Shown one piece after another: positions 1 through 9,469 of a stretch of DNA of 64,000 bases. The first letter of the stretch is position 1, and each line of letters begins with the position of its first letter. A program made the translations under genes and the position numbers. This stretch comes from Parapedobacter sp964498395. GTDB taxonomy: Bacteria; Bacteroidota; Bacteroidia; Sphingobacteriales; Sphingobacteriaceae. Below the pieces are notes generated by a model. The model did not search any database. It was not told the origin of the DNA and worked only from the letters and a program-made list of their open reading frames with translations. The DNA lies in NCBI GenBank assembly GCA_964498395.1, contig CAZCHE010000007.1, positions 124,001-188,000 on the forward strand. Reading direction: 5' to 3'.

Positions 1-1
1 C

Positions 2-979
2 AACATCGCCGTGCAGGCAGCCACCGCAGTGATGGAACAGGGTCATACCTTATATCCCGATTATGGAGAATTGTTCCTACATGCGGCAGAAGGCCCATCC
101 AATACCGAGAATATCTTCGTCAAAATCTATGGGGTAAGCTCCGACAACCTCATCGTAGGGCACAATACGTCTCGCGACATGGAAAATGGCCGGAATGCGC
201 CGACACGCAATCTCCTACGCCAATACCTTTACGCAGACGGGTTGCCTGCATTCACCACGGAAAACATCCCGTCAGCGACACGCTCGGCCTTCTTTATCGA
301 AGAAAGCGATGAAACGAGCTACAATACCATTTTTGAGAACCGGGATCCACGTTTTGGCATGACCTTATTCCGTGGAGGTGAAGAGGCCTACTTAGGGCCA
401 TGGCTACCCCGCACGTCGCTGGGCTCGCGGTCGGCTTACGCGGCGAAAAAAGGGTTCAGCATTTTGGATAGGCAAGTCAATAATGCCGCAACAGTGGATA
501 AGATCCTGATTCGCTATGCCGAGATCTTGCTCACCTATGCCGAGGCAAAGTATGAGCTGGATGGCGCCATCAGTGATGCCGACCTAGACCTTACCATTAA
601 CGCATTGCGGGAACGCGTCGGCTTCGATGCTCGATTGACCAATGCCTTTGTAGCTGCTAACAACTTGGATATGCGCGAAGAGATTCGGCGGGAACGGACC
701 GTGGAATTGGCGTTGGAAGGATTCCGTTATGACGACCTCATCCGTTGGAAAACAGCGGAAATACACCTGCCAAGCCAAATACTTGGAGCAAAATTCAATG
801 CAAACGAGTGGGTAGGTGCCGACCAATCCAACCTCAATCTCAATGATGACGGCATCTTGATTGTGGAGGATACCAATGTCCGTTCTTTCAACCCGAATAG
901 AGACTACCTCTATCCCATCCCATTCAACGAAATCACCTTAAGCGGTGGAAATGTGATCCAAAACCCCAATTGGCAATAA
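2..979 (+). CDS. SusD/RagB-family nutrient-binding lipoprotein, 5'-truncated by window
   Basis: This is the C-terminal part of a SusD-like outer-membrane lipoprotein that binds glycan at the cell surface together with a SusC porin. The frame is open from base 2, so the true start, signal peptide and SusC partner lie left of the window. About 325 residues are visible. They carry the usual SusD C-terminal signatures: a DPRF-like segment, the RYAEILLTYAEAK helix, an ALRERVGF-type segment, then EIRRERTVELALEGFRYDDLIRWK and a closing YPIPFNEI segment. A small lipoprotein gene and a GH88 gene follow with gaps of 16 and 2 bases, so the three are probably one transcript within a polysaccharide utilisation locus. 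The family is certain; the glycan is inferred only from neighbours. Confidence 0.93.
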   Translation, partial: NIAVQAATAVMEQGHTLYPDYGELFLHAAEGPSNTENIFVKIYGVSSDNLIVGHNTSRDMENGRNAPTRNLLRQYLYADGLPAFTTENIPSATRSAFFIEESDETSYNTIFENRDPRFGMTLFRGGEEAYLGPWLPRTSLGSRSAYAAKKGFSILDRQVNNAATVDKILIRYAEILLTYAEAKYELDGAISDADLDLTINALRERVGFDARLTNAFVAANNLDMREEIRRERTVELALEGFRYDDLIRWKTAEIHLPSQILGAKFNANEWVGADQSNLNLNDDGILIVEDTNVRSFNPNRDYLYPIPFNEITLSGGNVIQNPNWQ

Positions 980-995
980 CCCATAAATAACGAAA

Positions 996-1511
996 ATGAT
1001 GAAAACACGAAATATATTGACTGCCTTACTCTTGCTCGCCGCTGGCATATTCGTGGCATGCGAAGACAAGAGTTACCCTGCGGGACTTCCTGAATATGAC
1101 CACCACTACTACATCGTATATGTTCCCAATAATAATAGTCAAATAACGGTGAATCGGGATCAGACAGACCTAGTAGCGCTTCCCGTACAATTCTACTCCT
1201 CGTTTACACGAAGCTACGATGCCGTGGCCCACTATTCGGTGGTGACCCCTAACGTAGATAATCCGGCCATACTGGGTGAGGACTTCGACATTGTGGATCG
1301 GGAAGGCAATGTTATCCGGCCGGCAAATGGGAAATATACCCTGACTTTCCCCCAAGCGAGAAAAGCAACGGATACCATCTATATAAAGCTGCTTAATAAT
1401 CCCGCACCGGGAAGCCGCGTGGTGGAAATTAACCTGGAAGATCATATCACGCCCGATTACCGCGTAGATATTTTCTCCACGGCCTTCAGGCGGACGTTGC
1501 AGATTGACTAA
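996..1511 (+). CDS. Small SusE-position lipoprotein (DUF4843-like, uncertain)
   Basis: A 171-residue secreted lipoprotein. The N-terminus is a type II signal peptide whose lipobox ends at Cys22 (GIFVAC followed by acidic EDK), which suits surface export in Bacteroidota. The rest is predicted beta-rich. A middle segment of the form GEDFDIV...VIRPANGKYTLTF followed by DTIYIKLLNN resembles the single immunoglobulin/Calx-beta-like fold of DUF4843 and related proteins found directly after SusD genes. The reading is by pattern only and the family name is tentative. It sits between susD and a GH88 gene with near-zero spacing, so it is probably an accessory surface glycan-binding protein of the same locus. 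No catalytic motif is visible. Confidence 0.7.
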   Translation: MMKTRNILTALLLLAAGIFVACEDKSYPAGLPEYDHHYYIVYVPNNNSQITVNRDQTDLVALPVQFYSSFTRSYDAVAHYSVVTPNVDNPAILGEDFDIVDREGNVIRPANGKYTLTFPQARKATDTIYIKLLNNPAPGSRVVEINLEDHITPDYRVDIFSTAFRRTLQID

Positions 1512-1513
1512 AC

Positions 1514-2701
1514 ATGGGTGTGTTAATTAAATCATGTATGATTGGATTGCTCCTCCTGTCCCGCGTCGGTCTTGCCCAGCAAGCCGATGCGGAACGGGCA
1601 ATCCGCCAAAGTGAGAAACAGGTAACCCTGTTATTCGAGGAAGTCGCACATGCCGCCAGCGAGCAGCGCGTATCACCACGTACGCTATCCGAAGATGGCC
1701 GGCTGGAGATGGTACCGCCTAGTGACTGGACAAGTGGTTTTTTCCCGGGCGTCCTGTGGTACCTGTATGCGTTTACCAATGACGAACAATGGGAGAAAGC
1801 TGCTCGAGAAGCCACCCATTTGCTGGAAGACGAGCGATTTAATGGCCGTACGCACGACATGGGGTTCAAAATCTATTGCAGTTATGGCAATGGCTATCGG
1901 TTTACCAACGACCCTGCCTACCGCGACATCATCATCCAATCGGCAAAGACGCTGGCCACGCGATTCAATCCCACCGTCGGATGCATCCGCTCATGGGACC
2001 ATAACAGCCACCGATGGGATTTTCCCGTCATCATCGACAATATGCTTAACCTGGAATTGCTCTTTGCGGCCACCCGCCTTACTGGTGATTCTTCTTTTTA
2101 TCACATAGCGGTTTCCCATGCCAACACGACCCTTAAAAACCACTTCAGGGCAGATGGCGGCACCTATCACGTCATCGACTACAATCCTGAAACCGGAGAA
2201 ATCCAGCAGCGAAACACCCATCAGGGTTACGCGGATGAGTCGACATGGGCACGGGGGCAGGCTTGGGCCTTGTATGGCTATACCATGTGCTATCGCGAAA
2301 CCAAGGATAAAAGATACCTCGACAAAGCGCTGGCCATCGCCCAGTGGTTAATCAACCATCCACGCCTGCCAGCTGATGGTATTCCATATTGGGATTTTGA
2401 CGCACCGGACATTCCTAATGAGCCGCGAGATGTATCAGCGGCAACGGTCATCGCCTCCGCCTTGTACGAACTAAGCGCCTTCCATGCGGACTCCGCCGTG
2501 CTTCGCAATCATGCTAATCGCATCATCGAAAGCATCACCAACGGTTGCATGGCGGAGCCGGGCACCCACCGTGGTTTTATTTTGTTGCACAGCACGGGAT
2601 CCAAACCACATGGGTCGGAAGTCGATGTGCCACTTGTTTACGCAGATTACTATTTTCTAGAGGCACTGTGGAGGAAACGACAACTGGATCACGCGAAATA
2701 A
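1514..2701 (+). CDS. GH88 unsaturated glucuronyl hydrolase, PUL-associated
   Basis: A 395-residue glycoside hydrolase family 88 enzyme, which hydrates and thereby cleaves the unsaturated uronic acid left at the non-reducing end by polysaccharide lyases. The N-terminus (residues 1-21, ending LAQ) is a signal peptide, so it acts in the periplasm. Family marks are WTSGFFPGVLWYLY near residue 73, THDMGF (the first essential Asp) near 114, VIIDNMLNLELL (second Asp) near 173, ESTWARGQAWALYGY near 243, and the C-terminal SEVDVPLVYADYYFLEAL. The start is the ATG two bases after the previous stop. It lies in the SusD operon, which supports a lyase-degraded, uronate-containing polymer as substrate. A second GH88 is encoded at 17085-18335. 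Confidence 0.95.
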   Translation: MGVLIKSCMIGLLLLSRVGLAQQADAERAIRQSEKQVTLLFEEVAHAASEQRVSPRTLSEDGRLEMVPPSDWTSGFFPGVLWYLYAFTNDEQWEKAAREATHLLEDERFNGRTHDMGFKIYCSYGNGYRFTNDPAYRDIIIQSAKTLATRFNPTVGCIRSWDHNSHRWDFPVIIDNMLNLELLFAATRLTGDSSFYHIAVSHANTTLKNHFRADGGTYHVIDYNPETGEIQQRNTHQGYADESTWARGQAWALYGYTMCYRETKDKRYLDKALAIAQWLINHPRLPADGIPYWDFDAPDIPNEPRDVSAATVIASALYELSAFHADSAVLRNHANRIIESITNGCMAEPGTHRGFILLHSTGSKPHGSEVDVPLVYADYYFLEALWRKRQLDHAK

Positions 2702-2768
2702 TATTGTATAACATGGATTAATTATCGATATTGCAGGTTATATAACCAAGGAACACCCATCATCGGTC

Positions 2769-5700
2769 ATGTTTGGCATCTCCATACGCACTTTCCTCTC
2801 AGCGGCTGCAATATTGCTGAGTAGTGTTTTGTTTGGCCAAACGGTTGATACCCAAGTCAAATTCTCACGCATTGGCCTACGGGAGGGGCTGTCGCAAAGT
2901 AGCGTATTTTCGCTGTGTCAAGATTACCTGGGCTTCATGTGGGTGGGTACCCGTGATGGATTGAACCGGTACGATTCACGCACTTTCGTTACCTATCGCA
3001 ACACCCCTTCTGATCACACTTCACTCACGGACAATTACATCATTTCCCTATTAGAAGACAGCAAAAAGCGCCTATGGGTGGGTACCAGCAATGGGATTAA
3101 CTTATATGATCGGCAACGTGATCGGTTTATCCGGTTTCCACTAGCGAATAACCAATCGGGCAACCTCCTTTCCGAGCCCATGGTATCTGCCATCGTAGAG
3201 GACCGCCATGGCCGGGTATGGTTTGCTACCAACCAAGGGCTCTATTGCCTGGATGACCACACCGCTCCCGATCAGCTTATCCAAGTATTTGACGCCACGA
3301 TGTACAGCCATTTGCAAGTTCCCTTGGGCTGCAATAATGTACAGTCCTTTTACCAAGACAGTCAAGATAACATATGGCTGAGTACGGTAAATGGCGTACT
3401 GGTCTTTGAACCGTACCAGCCACACGCACCATTGAAGTTAACCCAGCACTTCAGGCATCGCCCGGGAGCATTGAACAGCGAGGATGTACGATTTGTACAG
3501 GAAATACATGCGGGGGTCTTTTGGTTTGGTACCAAAGAAGGGGGCATCAATGTGTATAATGCCCATACCGGGGCATTCGACTACCTCTTGCACCAACCCC
3601 AAACCAATGGAAAATCGGTAGCCAATAACGATGTGCGATCCATTATCAAAGACCGCTTTGGGGGGTATTGGATAGGTACCATCAATGGCTTGAATTATTA
3701 TACGGAAGAGGGCGGCTTCGTCACCTATACGGCCAACGATTATGACCTATTTTCCTTGAGCAATAATTCCATCCGACCCATTTTCCAAGATACCCGAGGA
3801 TCAATATGGATCGGCACTTACTATGGCGGTGTATGTGTGTATGACCGGCATATTCCCTTTTTCCACAACTATGCCCACAGCCCTTACGTGAGCAGCCTCA
3901 GCTACAATGTGGTCAGCGGCATTTTGGAAGATAGCCATCAAAAACTGTGGGTGGGTACCGAGGGCGGGGGGCTGAACTATATGGATCCTGCCAACCAAGT
4001 ATTCCACCATTTTAAGCATGACCCCCAAAATCCCGGCTCACTCAGCCACAACCACGTCAAGTCGCTTCACCTGGATAGCCGTGGCGACCTTTGGGTAGGC
4101 ACGTATTCGGGTGGGCTGAACTTGTTGAAAAAGGGGAGCAGCACTTTCCAGCATATCAAGCATGACCCTTCGGTTTCACATTCCCTATCCAACAACAATG
4201 TGTACGCCATCAAGGAAGATACCCAAGGCAATCTGTGGTTTGGAACCTATGGCGGAGGTTTAAACCTCAAGAAGCCCGGCCCTGCGATGAACTTTGAAAG
4301 TTACCGCGTAGGCAAAGCCGGACGATACCACATTAGTTCAGACCAGGTACGAACGGTTTTCATTGATAGTCGAAATAATTTATGGGTGGGTACCGAAGAT
4401 GGGCTGAACTTACGGCGTAACGGAACTGACCACTTCGAAGTATTTCGCTTTTCACTGGATGATCCGCACAGCATCAGTGGAAATATCATCATCAGCATTT
4501 TCGAAGACAGTGAAAGCCGGATATGGTTTGGCACCTACAAAAACGGATTGAACCAATACCACTACGACGGCAATTCATTTAGCCGTATCACGGAAAAGGA
4601 TGGCCTACCAGGCAATAATATTTTTGGTATCCTCGAAGCTAACCAACAACTATGGCTTAGTACCAATAATGGCATCTGTAGCATTGATCCGATAACGGGG
4701 GCTGTCAAGTCCTATAACACCAAAGATGGTATCGCGGGCAATGAATTTTCCATCGGCGCCTACTGCAAGACCTCAGGTGGCCAATTGATCTTTGGGGGCT
4801 CCCATGGACTTACCTGTTTCAACCCCAATGATTTCACCGCCAGCGGCTATGTGCCACCCGTGGTGTTCACTGATTTCCGCTTGTTCAACAAATCGGTGAT
4901 ACCCGGCCCCGATCAGGTCTTGGAAAAACCCATATCGATTACCGACACGATTATACTGAATCACGCCCAGAATATTTTCACCATCGAATTTTCCGCCATC
5001 AACTATGTCCTTCCCGAGAAGAACAAATATGCTTATCGATTGGCCGGTTTGGAAGACGAGTGGAACGATGTGACGGTACCTTCGGCCACGTACACTAACC
5101 TCCATCCCGGTACGTATACCCTCCTAGCGAAAGGCTCGAGCAACGATGGGATATGGAATGAGGTTCCCGCCGTGTTGACCATCAAGATATTGCCCCCGCC
5201 GTGGAAAACCTGGTGGGCATACGCCATTTATACCGCATTGGTGGGGGCCGGCATCTACGTGCTCATCCGGTTTACCAAAATCAGGAGCCGACTGGAACAC
5301 CAATTGCAACTGGAGCATTTGGAAAACGAACGGCAACGAGAAATCAATGAGATCAAGCTCAATTTCTTTACCAGCATTTCCCATGAATTCCGGACACCGC
5401 TCACATTGATCCTTGCGCCGGTGCAGCACATACTTGCCAACATAAAACTGGAGGAAAATGCCCGTGCCATGATGGATACCGTACGAAACAATTCCCTGCG
5501 GCTACTTAATTTGGTCAACCAACTGCTTGATTTCAGGAAACAAGAAAGTGGCAATTTCCAATTAACAGTAGATGCCCATGATTTCATTGCATTTATCGAC
5601 CGGATTGCCGCCGAATTTAAGCTCTATGCGGATGAGCAGCACATTCACTTTGAATACAGTAAACCATTGGTGCCCATTGAGGCTTGGTTTGACGCGGATC

Positions 5701-7034
5701 AACTGGAGAAGGTGTTTTACAACCTCTTATCCAATGCCTTCAAATTTGCACCCGTTGGTGGCACGGTACGGCTCACCATAGAAAAAGTCGCATTTACCAA
5801 CCGATACCCACACGGATCCGTCATGATACGGATATGGGATAACGGCAAAGGCATCCCCAATGAGAAACTCGACTCCATCTTTGAATTTTTCTACCAGCTC
5901 AATGCCAACAGGGAGGAAAACCGTCGAAACTTAGGTTCGGGCATTGGGTTAGCGTTAGCCAAAAACCTCACAGAGATGCACGGTGGGGAAATTAGCGTGC
6001 AAAGCTACCATGGGGCCGATAAACCGACATACACTTGTTTTAATGTGGAGTTGCCTTTGGGCAACCTGCACATCGACTCCCGTCAATTGGCTACCCATCA
6101 CGCGGATACCACAAAAGGTGTGTTCATCCAGCAACACCAGGACGAGCCCCCCATCGCCGTACCCCACACAGTAGTGGCGAATGACACGAATGATGCTACA
6201 TCACATCTTCCCTTGATTTTGATCGTGGAGGACCATACGGAAATACGTACGGTTGTTGCCGAAAGCCTGAAAACCCGCTATACTATTCTGGAAGCGTCAG
6301 ACGGAGCGGAAGGTTGGGAGCTTGTCAAAAGTCGGTTGCCGGATTTGGTGATCACAGACATCATGATGCCAGTATCCGATGGCATATCGTTGTTGAAAAA
6401 CATCAAGGAGAGTGTCGATACCAATCACATTCCCGTATTGCTGGTTACGGCACGGAGTTCCGTGGAAAACGTCCTTGAAGGACTACAGCTGGGCGGTGAT
6501 GATTACATGACCAAACCTTTCCACCTAGATGTTTTATCGCTCAAGATACACAATATCTTAGCGGCGCGTGAGCGTTTTCGCAAGAAATTCATCCGGGATT
6601 ATGTGCTTACCCCACAGCAGGAGGTGGCTGAACAACCCGCCGAGCAGCAATTTCTTCGCGCGGTCATCGACCATATCGAAAACAATTTAGGTGAATCACA
6701 GTTTAATGTGAATACCCTGGCCCGTGAACTGGGCATGAGCCGGCCCGTACTTTATCGCAAGCTTAAGCAACTGACCGATCTCAGCGTCATCGAGCTCATC
6801 AATGTATTGCGCCTCCGGAAAGCAGCGCAATTGCTGGCCAATGGCGACCATACCATCAGCCAGGTCGCCTATGATGTCGGATTTAGCGACCCCAAATATT
6901 TCGGGAAGTCATTCAAAAGCTATTTTGGGAAGTCACCCAGTGAGTATGCGTCGTTGGAAGCGGCTGCGCAGGAGCGTATCCTACTGAAGGAAACTTATTT
7001 TAAGCCAGCAATAGCACCAGATACTTATACATGA
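2769..7034 (+). CDS. Hybrid two-component system regulator (HTCS)
   Basis: A 1421-residue one-protein signalling system that senses oligosaccharide in the periplasm and activates its own polysaccharide locus. A signal/anchor segment occupies about residues 1-23. Roughly a dozen propeller blades with the repeated D-x-x-G-x-x-W-[VF]-G-T word run to about residue 700. A Y_Y_Y domain covers about 716-805 and a membrane helix about 813-835. The HisKA box SHEFRTPLTL has phospho-His at 872, an HATPase domain follows, then a receiver with phospho-Asp at 1197 (VITDIMMP) and an AraC-type DNA-binding domain at about 1294-1396. Its last four bases overlap the next start (ATGA), so it is translationally coupled to the membrane acyltransferase. 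The gap of 67 bases after GH88 may hold its own promoter. Confidence 0.97.
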   Translation: MFGISIRTFLSAAAILLSSVLFGQTVDTQVKFSRIGLREGLSQSSVFSLCQDYLGFMWVGTRDGLNRYDSRTFVTYRNTPSDHTSLTDNYIISLLEDSKKRLWVGTSNGINLYDRQRDRFIRFPLANNQSGNLLSEPMVSAIVEDRHGRVWFATNQGLYCLDDHTAPDQLIQVFDATMYSHLQVPLGCNNVQSFYQDSQDNIWLSTVNGVLVFEPYQPHAPLKLTQHFRHRPGALNSEDVRFVQEIHAGVFWFGTKEGGINVYNAHTGAFDYLLHQPQTNGKSVANNDVRSIIKDRFGGYWIGTINGLNYYTEEGGFVTYTANDYDLFSLSNNSIRPIFQDTRGSIWIGTYYGGVCVYDRHIPFFHNYAHSPYVSSLSYNVVSGILEDSHQKLWVGTEGGGLNYMDPANQVFHHFKHDPQNPGSLSHNHVKSLHLDSRGDLWVGTYSGGLNLLKKGSSTFQHIKHDPSVSHSLSNNNVYAIKEDTQGNLWFGTYGGGLNLKKPGPAMNFESYRVGKAGRYHISSDQVRTVFIDSRNNLWVGTEDGLNLRRNGTDHFEVFRFSLDDPHSISGNIIISIFEDSESRIWFGTYKNGLNQYHYDGNSFSRITEKDGLPGNNIFGILEANQQLWLSTNNGICSIDPITGAVKSYNTKDGIAGNEFSIGAYCKTSGGQLIFGGSHGLTCFNPNDFTASGYVPPVVFTDFRLFNKSVIPGPDQVLEKPISITDTIILNHAQNIFTIEFSAINYVLPEKNKYAYRLAGLEDEWNDVTVPSATYTNLHPGTYTLLAKGSSNDGIWNEVPAVLTIKILPPPWKTWWAYAIYTALVGAGIYVLIRFTKIRSRLEHQLQLEHLENERQREINEIKLNFFTSISHEFRTPLTLILAPVQHILANIKLEENARAMMDTVRNNSLRLLNLVNQLLDFRKQESGNFQLTVDAHDFIAFIDRIAAEFKLYADEQHIHFEYSKPLVPIEAWFDADQLEKVFYNLLSNAFKFAPVGGTVRLTIEKVAFTNRYPHGSVMIRIWDNGKGIPNEKLDSIFEFFYQLNANREENRRNLGSGIGLALAKNLTEMHGGEISVQSYHGADKPTYTCFNVELPLGNLHIDSRQLATHHADTTKGVFIQQHQDEPPIAVPHTVVANDTNDATSHLPLILIVEDHTEIRTVVAESLKTRYTILEASDGAEGWELVKSRLPDLVITDIMMPVSDGISLLKNIKESVDTNHIPVLLVTARSSVENVLEGLQLGGDDYMTKPFHLDVLSLKIHNILAARERFRKKFIRDYVLTPQQEVAEQPAEQQFLRAVIDHIENNLGESQFNVNTLARELGMSRPVLYRKLKQLTDLSVIELINVLRLRKAAQLLANGDHTISQVAYDVGFSDPKYFGKSFKSYFGKSPSEYASLEAAAQERILLKETYFKPAIAPDTYT

Positions 7035-8257
7035 GCATGCCCCTGACCGAGATGAACGCACCACCCATCGCTCCTAAACCCCAACGCATCCTATCCATCG
7101 ATATCATGCGTGGATTGACACTATTCCTCATGCTTTTCGTAAACGATGTCTACATGCGAGGGGTACCAGCATGGATCGGTCACACCGAAGCCAGTTTTGA
7201 CGGGATGGGGCTAGCCGATTGGGTCTTTCCGGGTTTTCTATTTATGGTGGGAATGGCGATCCCGTATGCCATCCAGTCACGCACCAAACTGGGGCATTCC
7301 AACATGCAGGTTTTTGGCCATATCCTGATTCGGACCATTAGCCTGCTGTTGATCGGCGTGTTTATCGTCAACATCGGCAGGCTCAACGAAGAACTTACAG
7401 GGATAAACCGTAATCTGTGGGCCGTCCTGTTATACGTCTCTATTTTTCTGGTTTGGAATCAGTATCCCGAGTCTACACGATGGAAAAGGCTTATAACAGG
7501 GTTAAAAGTATTGGGAATCATCGGGCTATCCGTACTGGCGCTGATCTTCAGGGCTGGCGAACCCGGCCATGTGTCTTGGTTAGCCACCAGTTGGTGGGGT
7601 ATCTTGGGCTTGATCGGCTGGGGTTATTTCATTTCCGCATCCGTAGCGCTATGGATTGGAGAAAGGCTGGTGCCTACCGTAGCCATTTGGCTCTTTTTTA
7701 TCGTATTGAACATGCTTTCCCAATGGAACATGCTGGGTGCGCTAGATTTCTTGAATCCCATTTTTGGAGTCATCATCAGTGGCAACGTTCCTGCTATTGT
7801 ACTGGCGGGCTTGGTCGTGAGCCTCATTCTCCGCCGGACGACCAAACCAACGATATCCGTTGCTGTTTGGATTGCGGTGCTCGGCGTAGCATGTTTGGCG
7901 GTGGGTTTCTTACTGCGCCCCTGGTTTATTATTTCCAAAATATATGGCACACCCAGTTGGGCCATGGTTTGTAACGGCATCAGTATGATCCTGTACGCAT
8001 TATTGTACCTGTTGGTGGATTATTGGGGCAAAAGCCGTTGGGCAGGACTATTCCAAGCTGCCGGCAGAAATTCCCTTACCACGTATCTCGCACCGGATGT
8101 CATTTATTACACCTGCTGGGGCCTGGGGATTCCACTGTTCTTTTATAAACAGGAAAGCAGCCAATGGTTGGCCATAGGCGGTTCGATGGTATGGGCATTG
8201 GCTATGATTGGGTTTGCCATACTGCTTTCAAAGGTGCATATTCGGTTGAAGTTATAA
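7031..8257 (+). CDS. HGSNAT/NagX-like membrane acyltransferase (DUF5009 type)
   Basis: A 408-residue polytopic inner-membrane protein with about ten or eleven hydrophobic helices. The opening RILSIDIMRGLTLFLMLFVND and the following ADWVFPGFLFMVGMAIPYA are typical of the DUF5009 / heparan-alpha-glucosaminide N-acetyltransferase-like family. In that family the conserved Asp-rich loop and membrane histidines move acetyl groups across the membrane onto amino sugars. The bacterial members are often found beside hexosamine or GH20 genes, as here. The start overlaps the HTCS stop by four bases and the GH20-like gene follows after 19 bases. I infer acetylation or handling of a hexosamine derived from the locus substrate. 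The exact acceptor cannot be read from sequence. Confidence 0.8.
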   Translation: MSMPLTEMNAPPIAPKPQRILSIDIMRGLTLFLMLFVNDVYMRGVPAWIGHTEASFDGMGLADWVFPGFLFMVGMAIPYAIQSRTKLGHSNMQVFGHILIRTISLLLIGVFIVNIGRLNEELTGINRNLWAVLLYVSIFLVWNQYPESTRWKRLITGLKVLGIIGLSVLALIFRAGEPGHVSWLATSWWGILGLIGWGYFISASVALWIGERLVPTVAIWLFFIVLNMLSQWNMLGALDFLNPIFGVIISGNVPAIVLAGLVVSLILRRTTKPTISVAVWIAVLGVACLAVGFLLRPWFIISKIYGTPSWAMVCNGISMILYALLYLLVDYWGKSRWAGLFQAAGRNSLTTYLAPDVIYYTCWGLGIPLFFYKQESSQWLAIGGSMVWALAMIGFAILLSKVHIRLKL

Positions 8258-8276
8258 ACTACTAAACACTTGGACA

Positions 8277-9356
8277 ATGAATACAAAAATGATCTTAATC
8301 TGTTTGCTGACTTTCTGTACCGCGCAGGTCGCATGGGCACAAGACGTATTGCCCGTTCGGGGATTTTGCATCGCCGCACCCAATTCCGAACGCCTTGACG
8401 AATTCATTACATTCATTGACGAAGAACTGGCTCCCCGTCAGGTAAATACCCTCATCTTACGGGTAGACCACAACTATGAATTCGAGCGTCGTCCGGAGCT
8501 ACGTGACGAAGGCGCACTGACAAAAGCTGAAGTCCAGCAACTGGTCGCTATTTGCAAGCAGCATGGTATCCGGCTCATCCCCCAAATCAACTTATTGGGT
8601 CACCAATCGTGGGCCGAAAAAACGGGGAAACTCCTGCAAGTATACCCAGAGTTTGACGAAACACCGCATGTGCAAATGCCCGAAAAATACGAATGGCCAA
8701 ATGCTGATGGACTGTATTGCAAAAGCTATTGCCCGCTACACCCAGATGTACATAACGTCGTGTTTGATTTGGTTGATGAGATTTGCGAGGTTTTCGAGGC
8801 CGATGCGTTCCATGCCGGTATGGACGAGGTGTTTTATATCGGCCACGACAGTTGTGCGCGTTGCTCCGGTCGGGACAAGGCCGAATTGTTTGCCAATGAG
8901 GTCAACAAAATTGCCAACCACTTGGCGGCAAACCAGCGCCAATTGTGGATTTGGGGCGATCGACTGATCGACGGGAAAACCACGGGCATCGGCATGTGGG
9001 AGGGGAGCATGAACAATACGCATCGGGCCATCGATCTCATCAACAAGGATGTGATGATCTGCGATTGGCACTACGAGCGACCTGACCAAACAGCGGTCTA
9101 TTTTGCGATGAAAGGCTTTTCCGTAGTCACATGCCCTTGGCGAAAAGGCGACAATGCGGTTGTCCAATTGCATGATATGATCCGATTCAGGGAACAAGCC
9201 ACTCAAGAGTTGGCTCCCCGCTACCAAGGCATGGTGCAGACCGTTTGGTCTGGAGCAGGTGCTTTTCTGGACCAGTTTTACGGGAGGAGACCGGCAGATG
9301 AGGAAAACGAAAGTGCATGTTTCAGGGCATTGTTTGATGAGATTGGGAAATTATAA
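8277..9356 (+). CDS. GH20-like beta-N-acetylhexosaminidase family protein
   Basis: A 359-residue exported protein with a signal peptide at about residues 1-21 (cut before QDVLPV). The body is a TIM barrel resembling glycoside hydrolase family 20. HGIRLIPQINLLGHQSW fits the barrel strand with the GHQ motif, and AFHAGMDEVFYIG carries the neighbouring Asp183-Glu184 pair that in GH20 assists the substrate acetamido group and acts as acid/base. Late aromatic residues (LWIWGDRL, GMWEGS, VQTVWSG) would line the sugar pocket. It lacks the usual separate N-terminal alpha/beta domain of large GH20 enzymes, so it belongs to the short divergent group. As the last gene of the left locus it probably removes terminal hexosamines. 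Confidence 0.85.
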   Translation: MNTKMILICLLTFCTAQVAWAQDVLPVRGFCIAAPNSERLDEFITFIDEELAPRQVNTLILRVDHNYEFERRPELRDEGALTKAEVQQLVAICKQHGIRLIPQINLLGHQSWAEKTGKLLQVYPEFDETPHVQMPEKYEWPNADGLYCKSYCPLHPDVHNVVFDLVDEICEVFEADAFHAGMDEVFYIGHDSCARCSGRDKAELFANEVNKIANHLAANQRQLWIWGDRLIDGKTTGIGMWEGSMNNTHRAIDLINKDVMICDWHYERPDQTAVYFAMKGFSVVTCPWRKGDNAVVQLHDMIRFREQATQELAPRYQGMVQTVWSGAGAFLDQFYGRRPADEENESACFRALFDEIGKL

Positions 9357-9457
9357 GCGGATGCCCTAGCATAAGTACGGGTATCGGGTATGTTATACGG
9401 GCGTCAGAATATTCGCCGGTGCATGGGCTAATCGTCCAGAATTTCAATATTAATCTT

Positions 9458-9465
9458 TAACTTTG
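9458..9465 (+). promoter_or_regulatory. -7 element TAACTTTG directly before lipA
   Basis: The 8-mer TAACTTTG matches the Bacteroidota -7 consensus TAnnTTTG exactly and ends only four bases before the lipA ATG at 9470. Transcription from it would begin at or within a few bases of the start codon. No clear -33 TTG is seen at the expected distance, so function is uncertain. Confidence 0.45.
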
Positions 9466-9469
9466 CGTT

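Noticed and set aside
2900..4900. Repeated short DNA words (GGTGGGTACC and similar) that could suggest a repeat array or CRISPR
   Set aside because: They encode the W-V-G-T blade motif of the HTCS propeller at protein-repeat spacing, with no constant repeat or spacers.
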